The notes under the pieces were generated by a model that was not told the DNA's origin, ran no database searches, and saw only the letters and a list, made by a program, of their open reading frames with translations. This document shows positions 8,202-15,734 of a stretch of 64,000 nucleotides of DNA, piece by piece. Position 1 is the stretch's first letter. Every line of letters starts with the position of its first letter. Both the position numbers and the translations under genes were made by a program. The stretch lies in contig SUTS01000003.1 in assembly GCA_015152555.1 (NCBI GenBank), positions 93,143 to 157,142 of the forward strand. The letters run 5' to 3'. This stretch comes from Cyanobacteria bacterium SIG26. Its GTDB lineage: Bacteria; Cyanobacteriota; Vampirovibrionia; Gastranaerophilales; Gastranaerophilaceae.

Positions 8202-8828
8202 ATGAAAAGATTATTAGGTTTACTTTTTATAATTATATTTCTTGGAGCTTGCAACGCAATATCACAAGCCCAAACACAAGAAGTTGTGCAACCAATACAA
8301 CTTGAAATGAGAAATTACGACGAGATTACATTACCTGTGGGGACTTTCATACCTGTAATTACTACTCAAGAAATATCAACTGAAACATGTCCTGAAGGGT
8401 TCAAAACAAAATTTATATCAACTACAGATTTGTTTATGTACGAAACAAACATAATTCCCAAAAATACGGAATTTTTTGGTTACATAGAAAAAATACACGA
8501 ACCGGTAATCGGAACAAACGCTTCTATGAAAATAAAAATAACAAAATTAATTATACCCGATGGTTTCGAAATACCAATAAAAGGTTACATCTACACATCG
8601 AACGATAATCTGATAGGCGGAGAGTTAACACCACCTTCTCAATGGGTAAAAATGCCACATTATCAAAGTAAATTTCAAGGTATATCTTGGAATCACAGAG
8701 GCGCGACTTTACAAATCCGCCCAGGCGGGAAAAGAAGTATGGGCGTACATAAAAAAATACCGGCAGGAGAACAACAAATAATCATTTTAATTGCACCAAC
8801 CCCAATCACACACACAATTACACAATAA
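8202..8828 (+). CDS. Putative lipoprotein with VirB10/TrbI-like barrel pattern (208 aa)
   Basis: The N-terminus MKRLLGLLFIIIFLGAC is a lipoprotein signal with lipobox LGAC. The mature part has the rhythm of a TrbI/VirB10-like or copper-amine-oxidase-like beta domain: LPVGTFIPVITTQEISTETCPEG, then IIPKNTEFFGYIEKI and KIKITKLIIPDGFEIPIKGY. The gene after it (8910) and the C-terminal part of the SLH protein at 61494 carry similar P-A-G-x-x-(F/L)-x-x-x-(V/L) units, so these form a local paralogous set of envelope proteins. The start is judged leaderless. Specific function unknown. Confidence 0.75.
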   Translation: MKRLLGLLFIIIFLGACNAISQAQTQEVVQPIQLEMRNYDEITLPVGTFIPVITTQEISTETCPEGFKTKFISTTDLFMYETNIIPKNTEFFGYIEKIHEPVIGTNASMKIKITKLIIPDGFEIPIKGYIYTSNDNLIGGELTPPSQWVKMPHYQSKFQGISWNHRGATLQIRPGGKRSMGVHKKIPAGEQQIIILIAPTPITHTITQ

Positions 8829-8843
8829 TTACCCATTAATAAA

Positions 8844-8873
8844 TTGACATTTATAATACTTTTGAAGTAGAAT
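8844..8873 (+). promoter_or_regulatory. Sigma-70-type promoter
   Basis: TTGACA (8844-8849), 18-nt spacer, TAGAAT (8868-8873), upstream of the exported-protein gene at 8910. Confidence 0.65.
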
Positions 8874-8909
8874 ATTGATAATAAGTAAGGTTTTAGGGAG
8901 GGTTAATTC

Positions 8910-9659
8910 ATGAAAAAATTATTGCTTGCCACAGTTGCTTTATTAAGCATAAATACCGTTTTTGCTGAACAAAACTATAATATACAACAAAACACAACAC
9001 CCGCAACATACCAACCTGCATATTACACAAACGAAAGTTTTAAATTAAATAATAACACATTAAAAGGAAGAGTTGTAACGGTTCCCGCAGGCGAAACTTT
9101 TAAAGCTGTCGTAACATCACCTGTAAGTTCAGAAACAGCAACACCTGGCCAATCTATTACAATGGCATTAGGTTCTGATTTCTATTATAACGGTGACAGA
9201 ATAGCACCTGCTGGTAGTACAATTTATGGTTCTGTAATTGATGTCTCAAAAGCTAAACACGGTAGTATGAACGGTAAATTAGCACTTAGATTTACGCAAA
9301 TAATAACACCCACCGGTTTAGATATTCCAATTTCTGCGGTTGTAAAAACTGATGATTACACAGGAACATTAATAGGCGGAACAAAACTTGATGTAACAAA
9401 AGAATACACAAAAGATCTTGCCGTTGGAGCAGGGGCAGGAGCCTTAGCGGGTGTTATAATATCTCCATTATCCGGAGGTAGTATTGGAAAAGGTACAGCC
9501 TTAGCTACAGCCGTAGGTGCAGGTGGCGGACTTATAAAATCAATTTGGGATAAAGGTAATGATGTTGAAATTCCTGTTAATGCCAGACTCGAACTTATCT
9601 TAACCCAACCGATAACTGTAAACCCAACTAGTACTGAAAATCAGTCATTTGGGCAATAA
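8910..9659 (+). CDS. Exported protein with glycine-zipper segment (249 aa)
   Basis: A signal peptide (MKKLLLATVALLSINTVFA) precedes a beta domain resembling that of the neighbour at 8202: VVTVPAGETFKAVVTSPVSSETATPG, RIAPAGSTIYGSVID, LRFTQIITPTGLDIPISAVV. A Gly/Ala-rich stretch at about residues 175-215 (AVGAGAGALAGVIISPLSGG) resembles a glycine zipper able to enter a membrane. The C-terminus returns to beta pattern with IPVNARLELILTQPI. A GGGAGGG site sits 8 nt before the ATG. It is probably a periplasmic or outer-membrane structural protein. It precedes the TonB operon but has its own promoter. Confidence 0.78.
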   Translation: MKKLLLATVALLSINTVFAEQNYNIQQNTTPATYQPAYYTNESFKLNNNTLKGRVVTVPAGETFKAVVTSPVSSETATPGQSITMALGSDFYYNGDRIAPAGSTIYGSVIDVSKAKHGSMNGKLALRFTQIITPTGLDIPISAVVKTDDYTGTLIGGTKLDVTKEYTKDLAVGAGAGALAGVIISPLSGGSIGKGTALATAVGAGGGLIKSIWDKGNDVEIPVNARLELILTQPITVNPTSTENQSFGQ

Positions 9660-9722
9660 TAAACTTACAAATTTTAACTAGAATTAAAACAAATAAGAGA
9701 ATATTTGTTGTTAGGGAATAAA

Positions 9723-10952
9723 ATGTCAATCTTAGGTAAATACACTGAAAATACGAGCAATAGTAAAGAGTTATTAAAAAACAAACATAATGACGGCGAA
9801 TTCAAAATGCCGGCAGTCACAAGAGAAGATAAAGATTGCATTAGCTTAAAAAAAGCTATGGTTATATCATCTATATTACATCCAACCGCAATCGGATCTT
9901 TGTGGTTAATCTTGACGATATTAGCATTTTTCGGAATAACTTTCGCAATATTTGAAAAACCAAAACCAAAAATTAATGATATTGAATTTGTTTTAGTGGA
10001 CAAAGAAGATACACCATTGAACAAAAACACAAAATACAGAGCTGATAGAAATTCTAGGACAGGCGGGATAAATGACCCTAAAAAACCGGTATCAATGCCA
10101 TCAGCTAATCCGGCAAAAAAACCTCAGCCATCATCACCTGCTCCGGCTCCGAAAAAGAAAACAGTTACGGATAGAATTTCACAACCGGTAACTCCGAAAA
10201 AACAAGTTACTCAAACTCCATCAGCAACAACTCCACAGAAAAACGTTCAACCGGCAACAACTCCGCAGCAAGCAATTCCAAAACCACAAGCGGCAAGACC
10301 GGCACCACCAACCGAACGACCATCTGTGCGACCGACAAACACTCCAAAACCGGTTCCAAAACCTTCAGGAACACCATTTAGAGTACCAGTTCCAACAGGA
10401 GGAACACAAACCGGACAATACTCAACAGGCCCAATAGCCGGTTCAGGTTCTGCTGCAAAAGGAGGTTCTACAGGCGGAGGAACGTATGCTCCTAATCCAT
10501 CATTAGCCCCTATTGGCAGTGGCTCAGGCTCAAAAACAAACGGTTCCGGTTCAGCAGGATCAGGTACAGGCTCTGGTTATGGCAGAAGTGGCTCAGGCTC
10601 TGGTGGCGGCAACCCAGGTGGTGGCGGTGGCAGACCAGGTATTGATGCAATTAGAGAACCTGATTTTGGACCATACATGAGAGAATTACAGCGCAGAATC
10701 AAGATGAATTGGGATCCGCCAAAAGGTAATGAAAGTAAACGTGTTGTTCTTTTATTCAAGATAGCAAAAGACGGTAGACTATTAAATTGTAGCGTGTTCA
10801 AATCATCAGGTTTACAAAATGCGGATAAAGCAGCGCTGAATGCGGTTCAATTAGCGGCACCATTCAGACCGCTACCACCTGAATTTAAAGGACAAAGTAT
10901 AGATATTCAATTTACATTTGACTATAACGTATTCGGTGCGACAAAATATTAA
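9723..10952 (+). CDS. tonB: TonB-family energy transducer (409 aa)
   Basis: A short cytoplasmic N-terminus leads to one membrane helix (about residues 58-80, GSLWLILTILAFFGITFAIF). This is followed by a Pro/Lys-rich span (110-220), a Gly/Ser-rich span (220-310) and a C-terminal TonB domain (RELQRRIKMNWDPPKG, VVLLFKIAKDGRLLNCSVFKSSG, PFRPLPPEF). TonB couples proton motive force from ExbB/ExbD to outer-membrane receptors; a TolA-like role is also possible. At about 409 aa it is long for TonB, mainly because of the low-complexity linker. The start is placed at the ATG with AGGGA 5 nt upstream. It heads an operon with exbB and two exbD genes. Confidence 0.85.
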   Translation: MSILGKYTENTSNSKELLKNKHNDGEFKMPAVTREDKDCISLKKAMVISSILHPTAIGSLWLILTILAFFGITFAIFEKPKPKINDIEFVLVDKEDTPLNKNTKYRADRNSRTGGINDPKKPVSMPSANPAKKPQPSSPAPAPKKKTVTDRISQPVTPKKQVTQTPSATTPQKNVQPATTPQQAIPKPQAARPAPPTERPSVRPTNTPKPVPKPSGTPFRVPVPTGGTQTGQYSTGPIAGSGSAAKGGSTGGGTYAPNPSLAPIGSGSGSKTNGSGSAGSGTGSGYGRSGSGSGGGNPGGGGGRPGIDAIREPDFGPYMRELQRRIKMNWDPPKGNESKRVVLLFKIAKDGRLLNCSVFKSSGLQNADKAALNAVQLAAPFRPLPPEFKGQSIDIQFTFDYNVFGATKY

Positions 10953-10987
10953 TTAGAGTTATTATAAAAAAGTGAGGATAAAAAATT

Positions 10988-11638
10988 ATGGAATTACTTA
11001 TTGAAGCGATTAAAATGGACTGGGCGGTACTATTACCGATTTTTATCTGCTCAATCCTAGTAGTAGGCGTTGTTATTAACAAATGGTCTTTTTACCAACA
11101 AAATCAACGTGATATTACAATTTACATGAGAGAATTAAACAAAGACTTATCTAAAAATGACCTAAACGCAGCTCAAAATACTGCAGTACGTTGTGGCGGA
11201 GTTATAGGCGAAGTTATCGAAGAAGCTGTTAGAATTTTCTCAGAGCAAAAAAGCGGATTTTCACGTTCTTTTGATATCTCAGCAGCTTTAGCTACAAGAA
11301 AATTAGAAAGTCATTTAACTATATTAGGTACAATTGGTGGTGTAGCACCATTCTTAGGCTTGTTTGGTACAGTTGTCAGAATTCTTTTAACCTTTAACAT
11401 CTTAGCAGATTCAGGCAACCAAGCTGCAGCTGTAGCTTCAGGTATTGGTTCAGCGTTGATTGCAACAGCATTTGGTCTTGGTGTAGCAATTGTTGCGGTT
11501 ATCTTCTTCAACTCTTTCCAATCAATCGTAAAACATTATGAAGATGATTTCCAATTAATCAAATTACTATTCTTAAGTTTTGTAGATTCAGAACCTGAAA
11601 CTCAAACAAAATATTCATCTACACAAATTAAATTATAA
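10988..11638 (+). CDS. exbB: ExbB/TolQ/MotA-type proton channel
   Basis: 216 aa with an N-terminal membrane helix (residues 12-30), a cytoplasmic loop with LATRKLESHLTILGTIGGVAPFLGLFGTVVRIL, the MotA/TolQ/ExbB signature that includes the second helix, and a third helix (GIGSALIATAFGLGVAIVAV). It forms the pentameric channel around ExbD and powers TonB. AGTGAGGA precedes the start. It lies directly between tonB and the two exbD genes, which supports the ExbB call over MotA or TolQ. Confidence 0.9.
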   Translation: MELLIEAIKMDWAVLLPIFICSILVVGVVINKWSFYQQNQRDITIYMRELNKDLSKNDLNAAQNTAVRCGGVIGEVIEEAVRIFSEQKSGFSRSFDISAALATRKLESHLTILGTIGGVAPFLGLFGTVVRILLTFNILADSGNQAAAVASGIGSALIATAFGLGVAIVAVIFFNSFQSIVKHYEDDFQLIKLLFLSFVDSEPETQTKYSSTQIKL

Positions 11639-11650
11639 TGGGTAATAAAA

Positions 11651-12118
11651 ATGGCATTTTCTACTAATAAAAAACAAAAAATGTTCAATGAAATTAACAT
11701 CACACCTTTAACAGATATCTTTTTAGTACTGTTGATCATAATGATGGTAGTTGCACCTTCTTTTCAGTCTATGGACAACGCTGTTGATGTGCCGGAAGTA
11801 AACTATGGTGTAAATATAGAAGATCCAAAAGTGACAGTTTCGATAATAAAAGACGGCTCGATGTTTGTAAACGGTGAGAGCATCAGCATAAACCAACTTA
11901 CAGACAAATTAATCGCTTTAAAAGGTGATAACGAAAAACCGGAAGTTATAGTAAAAGCAGATAAAACCATAAAAAGCTCTACTATTATGGATGTAATGAA
12001 TGCGGCTCAGAATGCAGAATACAAAAAACTTGTTGTTGCCGGAGAACCTTTGAACAAAAAAGAACAAAAAGAATTAGAAGAATCTGCAAAAATCAACATT
12101 CCTCAAGACGGAGAATAA
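11651..12118 (+). CDS. exbD: ExbD/TolR family protein, first copy
   Basis: 155 aa. The N-terminus FNEINITPLTDIFLVLLIIMMV is the hallmark single helix of ExbD with its proton-carrying Asp (LTD). A periplasmic domain with KVTVSIIKDGSMFVNGESIS and VIVKADKTIKSSTIMDVMNAAQNA follows. It has a charged C-terminal tail that the second copy lacks. Located 12 nt after exbB and 2 nt before the second exbD. Confidence 0.92.
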   Translation: MAFSTNKKQKMFNEINITPLTDIFLVLLIIMMVVAPSFQSMDNAVDVPEVNYGVNIEDPKVTVSIIKDGSMFVNGESISINQLTDKLIALKGDNEKPEVIVKADKTIKSSTIMDVMNAAQNAEYKKLVVAGEPLNKKEQKELEESAKINIPQDGE

Positions 12119-12120
12119 AA

Positions 12121-12501
12121 ATGAGAGAATCCTTTAACGAAATAAATATAACACCACTAACAGATATTTTCCTTGTGTTACTAATCATTATGATGGTTAT
12201 AGCACCGCTACTTGATCAACAAGGAATAAGCTTGACTGTGCCGGAAAATGTCGAACAATCTCAAGTTAAAGATACACCACAAATTCTTACTGTTGTTGTA
12301 ACTCATAATGATAAATATCTCATTAATAACGAAGAAATTTCTTCAGAGGATTTAGGAACAATACTATCACAACAGATAAAAGATTATCCTGATGGTTTAC
12401 TGATTCAATCAGACGGGGAGTCAACTCACGGCGCAATGGTACAACTTATGGATAAAGCAAGATATGCAGGCTTTAAAGCAATATCAGTTGACCAAATTTA
12501 A
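12121..12501 (+). CDS. exbD: ExbD/TolR family protein, second copy
   Basis: 126 aa, with the same start motif (FNEINITPLTDIFLVLLIIMMV) as the preceding copy but a diverged periplasmic domain ending with HGAMVQLMDKARYAGFKAIS. Two ExbD paralogues in tandem occur in several diderms, where the two may form mixed dimers or serve different TonBs. The stop overlaps the stop of the convergent mtaB by 4 nt, leaving no room for a terminator between them. Confidence 0.92.
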   Translation: MRESFNEINITPLTDIFLVLLIIMMVIAPLLDQQGISLTVPENVEQSQVKDTPQILTVVVTHNDKYLINNEEISSEDLGTILSQQIKDYPDGLLIQSDGESTHGAMVQLMDKARYAGFKAISVDQI

Positions 12502-13784
12502 TTAATTATTTCGCCAAAAAGTATTCCATTTTCATATTTAGTAATAACAACTTGTTGTAAAGAATTATACAAATCCTCACGTTCAGACACAATCTGTAAT
12601 GTGAGGTAATTTCTTGTAATACCTTTTAAATTTCCAGAATGCTTATCTCGGCGTTTTTCAATAAGCAATTCAACCTGACGCCCTAAATTTTTATTAATAA
12701 AATCAGTAAATTTTCTTTTCGAAATGTTTTTGACAATATCTGCACGTTTATTTTTTATCTCATCCGAATTTTGATCAGGCAGACTTTCTCCAATTGTACC
12801 TTTTCGCTTAGAATATGGGAATGTATGAATTTGAGTTAATCCTGATTTTTCTAAATTTTGACGTGTAATTTCAAAATCCTCATCAGTTTCACCCGCAAAA
12901 CCGACGATAATATCTGAGCCTAAAAACGGCAATTCAAAAACTTGATTAATTTTGTCAATTTGCTCTAAGTAATCATCAGTTTTATAAAACCTGTTCATTG
13001 ATCGTAAAGTCTTATCGTTCGCAGATTGCAAAGACAAATGAAAATGCGGACAAAACTTATTTGATCTTTTTAAAAACTCCAACATCTCATCAGTAATTTC
13101 AGTAGGGCTTAAAGAACCTAATCGATAACGTTCAATAGTTGTTTTATCTTCAATTTCTTTTAGTAAATCTAATAACGTTAACCCGATATCTTTACCCCAT
13201 TGGCCAATATGAATTCCGGTTAACATAACTTCTTTAAAACCTCTAGCCGAAAAATTATTTATTTGTTCTAAAATAAACGGGATATCAGCGCTTCGACTTT
13301 TACCGCGAGCTTTCCAAATAATACAATAAGTACAACGATTATCACAACCATCTTGAATTTTTAAACTCGCACGAGTTTTAGACGTATCAATGAGAGAAAC
13401 TTTATTAAATTCAGATTGTTGCATAATGTCTCTAACTACAAATTTTGTTGATGAAATTAGATAATCATACAGATTTAATTTTTCATCATTTCCAATAATA
13501 TAATCGACAAAATCATACTCAAGTAAACTATCTTTTTCAATTTGAGCATAACAACCGGTTAAAACAGTTATTATTTTGGGATTTTTATTTTTTGCAGCCC
13601 TTAATAAGTATAAGGCTTCATTATCACTTTTGTGGGTAACCGAACAGGAATTCAATATATAAAAATCAGCATCAACAACTGATTTAACCTTTTCTAATCC
13701 ATTAGAAATGAGATTTTCTTCGATTATTGAACTTTCAAATTGGTTAGCTTTACAGCCCATTGTATGGATGTTAAATTTATTCAT
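12498..13784 (-). CDS. mtaB: tRNA t6A37 methylthiotransferase
   Basis: A radical-SAM methylthiotransferase that converts t6A37 to ms2t6A37 in tRNA. The N-terminal UPF0004 domain begins MNKFNIHTMGCKANQFES, and its Cys residues (MGCKAN, NSCSVTH, LTGCYAQ) bind the second cluster. The radical-SAM motif CDNRCTYC follows at about residue 146. LTGIHIGQWG and FGSDIIVGFAGETDEDF-like segments, and a C-terminal TRAM-like part, complete it. The MGCK start and 428 aa fit MtaB rather than MiaB or RimO. A -10/-35 pair ends 6 nt before the ATG and no ribosome site is present, so the mRNA is probably leaderless. Confidence 0.92.
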   Translation of the reverse strand: MNKFNIHTMGCKANQFESSIIEENLISNGLEKVKSVVDADFYILNSCSVTHKSDNEALYLLRAAKNKNPKIITVLTGCYAQIEKDSLLEYDFVDYIIGNDEKLNLYDYLISSTKFVVRDIMQQSEFNKVSLIDTSKTRASLKIQDGCDNRCTYCIIWKARGKSRSADIPFILEQINNFSARGFKEVMLTGIHIGQWGKDIGLTLLDLLKEIEDKTTIERYRLGSLSPTEITDEMLEFLKRSNKFCPHFHLSLQSANDKTLRSMNRFYKTDDYLEQIDKINQVFELPFLGSDIIVGFAGETDEDFEITRQNLEKSGLTQIHTFPYSKRKGTIGESLPDQNSDEIKNKRADIVKNISKRKFTDFINKNLGRQVELLIEKRRDKHSGNLKGITRNYLTLQIVSEREDLYNSLQQVVITKYENGILFGEIIN

Positions 13785-13790
13785 TTCTTA

Positions 13791-13819
13791 ATAATATAAA
13801 AAATAAACAAAATTGTAAA
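13791..13819 (-). promoter_or_regulatory. mtaB promoter, leaderless arrangement
   Basis: On the minus strand: TTTACA (13819-13814), 17-nt spacer, TATTAT (13796-13791), then 6 nt to the ATG at 13784. No Shine-Dalgarno lies between. Confidence 0.6.
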
Positions 13820-13855
13820 TATTTGTGTATTTATTTATAAAAAATAGCAAAAAAT

Positions 13856-13884
13856 TTTACTTTCCGTTTTAATATGTGTATAAT
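13856..13884 (+). promoter_or_regulatory. Sigma-70-type promoter
   Basis: TTTACT (13856-13861), 17-nt spacer, perfect TATAAT (13879-13884), 26 nt before the ATG at 13911, with an AAAGG ribosome site in between. Confidence 0.6.
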
Positions 13885-13910
13885 CAAAATGTGGAAAGGT
13901 AAAGGTGTGT

Positions 13911-14696
13911 ATGCAAGTAAATTCAATTTCACCGCAAATGGTCTCAAAACAAACATTTGGCAATCAAAGAGGTTTCGATTTAAGAACGTTTGCTGAATTA
14001 GATGATATGTCAGTAAGAAAGCTAGCCGTAAGTGCAGCTTCTGAAAAAGTAAACTCTAAAAAACACAAAAGAATCAGTAATGCAATTATTTATAGCATTC
14101 CATTAGCAGCAGGTTTGGCTGCAGCTATTAAAAATCCGGCTTCAAGAATTGGCAGACTTGGTTCATTCGCTAAAACAGCAGCAGGATGGGGTGCAGGATT
14201 TGCAGTTATAGATTTAGCACTTAATGCTAAACATAAACTAGAAAAGAAAATGCCTAAAGCTCAAAAATTCAACAGAGAACACCCTGTGTTATCATTTATA
14301 GGCTCTATGGCTACAGCAGCAGTTGCATTATTTGCGGGTGGAAAGATCGCTAGCAAAGTTGCGAATTCAAAAGTATTTGCAAAGTACGCTAACAATGCAA
14401 TGACTAAAATCAAACCATTTATTAACAAGATTAGTGCACGTTTAGACGGAAGCAAACTTATTAATAAAGTTGCTGATATCGTAAAAACTGCACCTAAATC
14501 AGTAAAATCTATTGCAAAAGGTATTATCAACAATGGAATTTGGATTTTAGCAGGTACAAGTGTTGCTCATTCTATCGGTCACGAAAGAGCTAGAAATAAA
14601 GAATGTATCAATACATATATCGGGCTAAAAAATGCACAAGCGCAAATCAGAGACAAATTTGCAGAGATGGAAGAAGCTCAAGCTGAACAAGTTTAA
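13911..14696 (+). CDS. Unknown membrane-associated protein with F-G leader (261 aa)
   Basis: The start MQVNSISPQMVSKQTFGNQ belongs to the F-x-G leader group found on other unknown proteins here. After a basic region, hydrophobic stretches appear at about residues 60-80 (IIYSIPLAAGLAAAI), 85-105 and 125-145 (VLSFIGSMATAAVALFAGG), then an amphipathic Lys-rich middle and another hydrophobic stretch near residue 210. It has no cleavable Sec signal. A role at a membrane is likely but the function is unknown. It has its own promoter and a strong terminator, so it is monocistronic. The ATG at 13911 is preferred over the GTG two codons earlier because of ribosome-site spacing. Confidence 0.78.
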   Translation: MQVNSISPQMVSKQTFGNQRGFDLRTFAELDDMSVRKLAVSAASEKVNSKKHKRISNAIIYSIPLAAGLAAAIKNPASRIGRLGSFAKTAAGWGAGFAVIDLALNAKHKLEKKMPKAQKFNREHPVLSFIGSMATAAVALFAGGKIASKVANSKVFAKYANNAMTKIKPFINKISARLDGSKLINKVADIVKTAPKSVKSIAKGIINNGIWILAGTSVAHSIGHERARNKECINTYIGLKNAQAQIRDKFAEMEEAQAEQV

Positions 14697-14724
14697 AAAA
14701 GTGTTGGTAACTTAATATAAATTT

Positions 14725-14761
14725 AAAAAGTATGTCAAAGCAATGAAATGACATACTTTTT
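14725..14761 (+). terminator. Rho-independent terminator
   Basis: Perfect 13-bp arms (14725-14737 and 14749-14761) around an 11-nt loop, ending in TTTTT. It terminates the 13911 gene. A TATAAT box for the next gene begins only 5 nt later. Confidence 0.85.
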
Positions 14762-14765
14762 AGTT

Positions 14766-14771
14766 TATAAT
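14766..14771 (+). promoter_or_regulatory. -10 box 6 nt before the formyltransferase ATG
   Basis: Perfect TATAAT, then 6 nt, then ATG at 14778. No Shine-Dalgarno and no good -35, since that region is the preceding terminator loop. Consistent with a leaderless mRNA. Confidence 0.5.
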
Positions 14772-14777
14772 GAGTGC

Positions 14778-15734
14778 ATGAAAGTTGTTGTTTTAGGCAA
14801 AGGGTTAATGCTTGCAAATATTGTGCTTGGTGCACTCGATGCAGGTGCTGAAATTGTTGGAGTTTTTCGCTATGAACAAACATCAACAAATCCAATTAAA
14901 TTATTCATTAAAGATATGCTTTGTTCGGCCCCTGAAGTTACATTGCTAAAAAAACTAAAACTTAACGAAATAAAAATGAAATCCGCAAACTCAAAAGAGT
15001 TCAGAAAGCTCATGGTTAAATTAAATGTAGATTTAATCATTGTTGGCACCTGGAAAGAAAAATTAACCAAAGAAACGTTTAATATACCCAAAATAGCAAC
15101 AGTGAATGTTCACCCATCTCTTTTGCCAAAATATAGAGGCCCAAACCCATATATGCAAACAATATTACAGGGAGAAGAATACTCCGGAATAACCTTACAC
15201 TTAATGGATGAAAACTTCGATTCAGGACCAATTTTAGCTCAGGAAAAAATAAAAATCTTACCCGAAGACACATCCAAAGAACTTAGAGAACGAACGGTAA
15301 AAGAAGCAAGAAAACTTATTCGAGAATTAATTACGGATTTAAACGATAAAATAATAACACCAATCCAGCAAAATGAGAAAGCTGCAACATATTTTGCAAA
15401 TATTTCAGGGGATGAAAAAATGATTGATTTCTCTACACAAAGTTCAGATGAAATATCAAGAACTGTACGCGCTCTTCACCCGTTTTTACCTTGTTATATT
15501 ACACATAAAAAAGATTATTTTATTATAAATCCATATAAAATTAAAATTTTACAACATAAAAGTTCAGATTATAAACCCAATGATATTATAGCCAAGAATG
15601 CAAAAACATCATCACTTACTATAATTTGTAAAGATAATAATGCAATCGCATTCTCTGATTTAAAATTATACAAAAAACCACTTCGAACAAAAAAGTATAT
15701 AGAAAAACACGTAAAAATCACTTGCGAGCAATAG
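14778..15734 (+). CDS. Methionyl-tRNA formyltransferase-like protein (318 aa)
   Basis: The N-terminal formyltransferase fold carries the active-site pattern VNVHPSLLPKYRGPNPY (the N-x-H triad members and the SLLP loop) and the downstream Asp in DENFDSGPILAQ. The C-terminal part (ATYFANISGDEKMIDFS, then VRALHPFLPCYIT) resembles the Fmt C-terminal domain, which contacts tRNA. Fmt formylates initiator Met-tRNA with 10-formyl-THF. The N-terminal half is less typical than in canonical Fmt, so this could be a sugar-nucleotide formyltransferase relative. The start is set at the internal ATG where the Rossmann strand MKVVVLGKG begins. It converges on mnmG with a 17-nt overlap. Confidence 0.8.
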   Translation: MKVVVLGKGLMLANIVLGALDAGAEIVGVFRYEQTSTNPIKLFIKDMLCSAPEVTLLKKLKLNEIKMKSANSKEFRKLMVKLNVDLIIVGTWKEKLTKETFNIPKIATVNVHPSLLPKYRGPNPYMQTILQGEEYSGITLHLMDENFDSGPILAQEKIKILPEDTSKELRERTVKEARKLIRELITDLNDKIITPIQQNEKAATYFANISGDEKMIDFSTQSSDEISRTVRALHPFLPCYITHKKDYFIINPYKIKILQHKSSDYKPNDIIAKNAKTSSLTIICKDNNAIAFSDLKLYKKPLRTKKYIEKHVKITCEQ

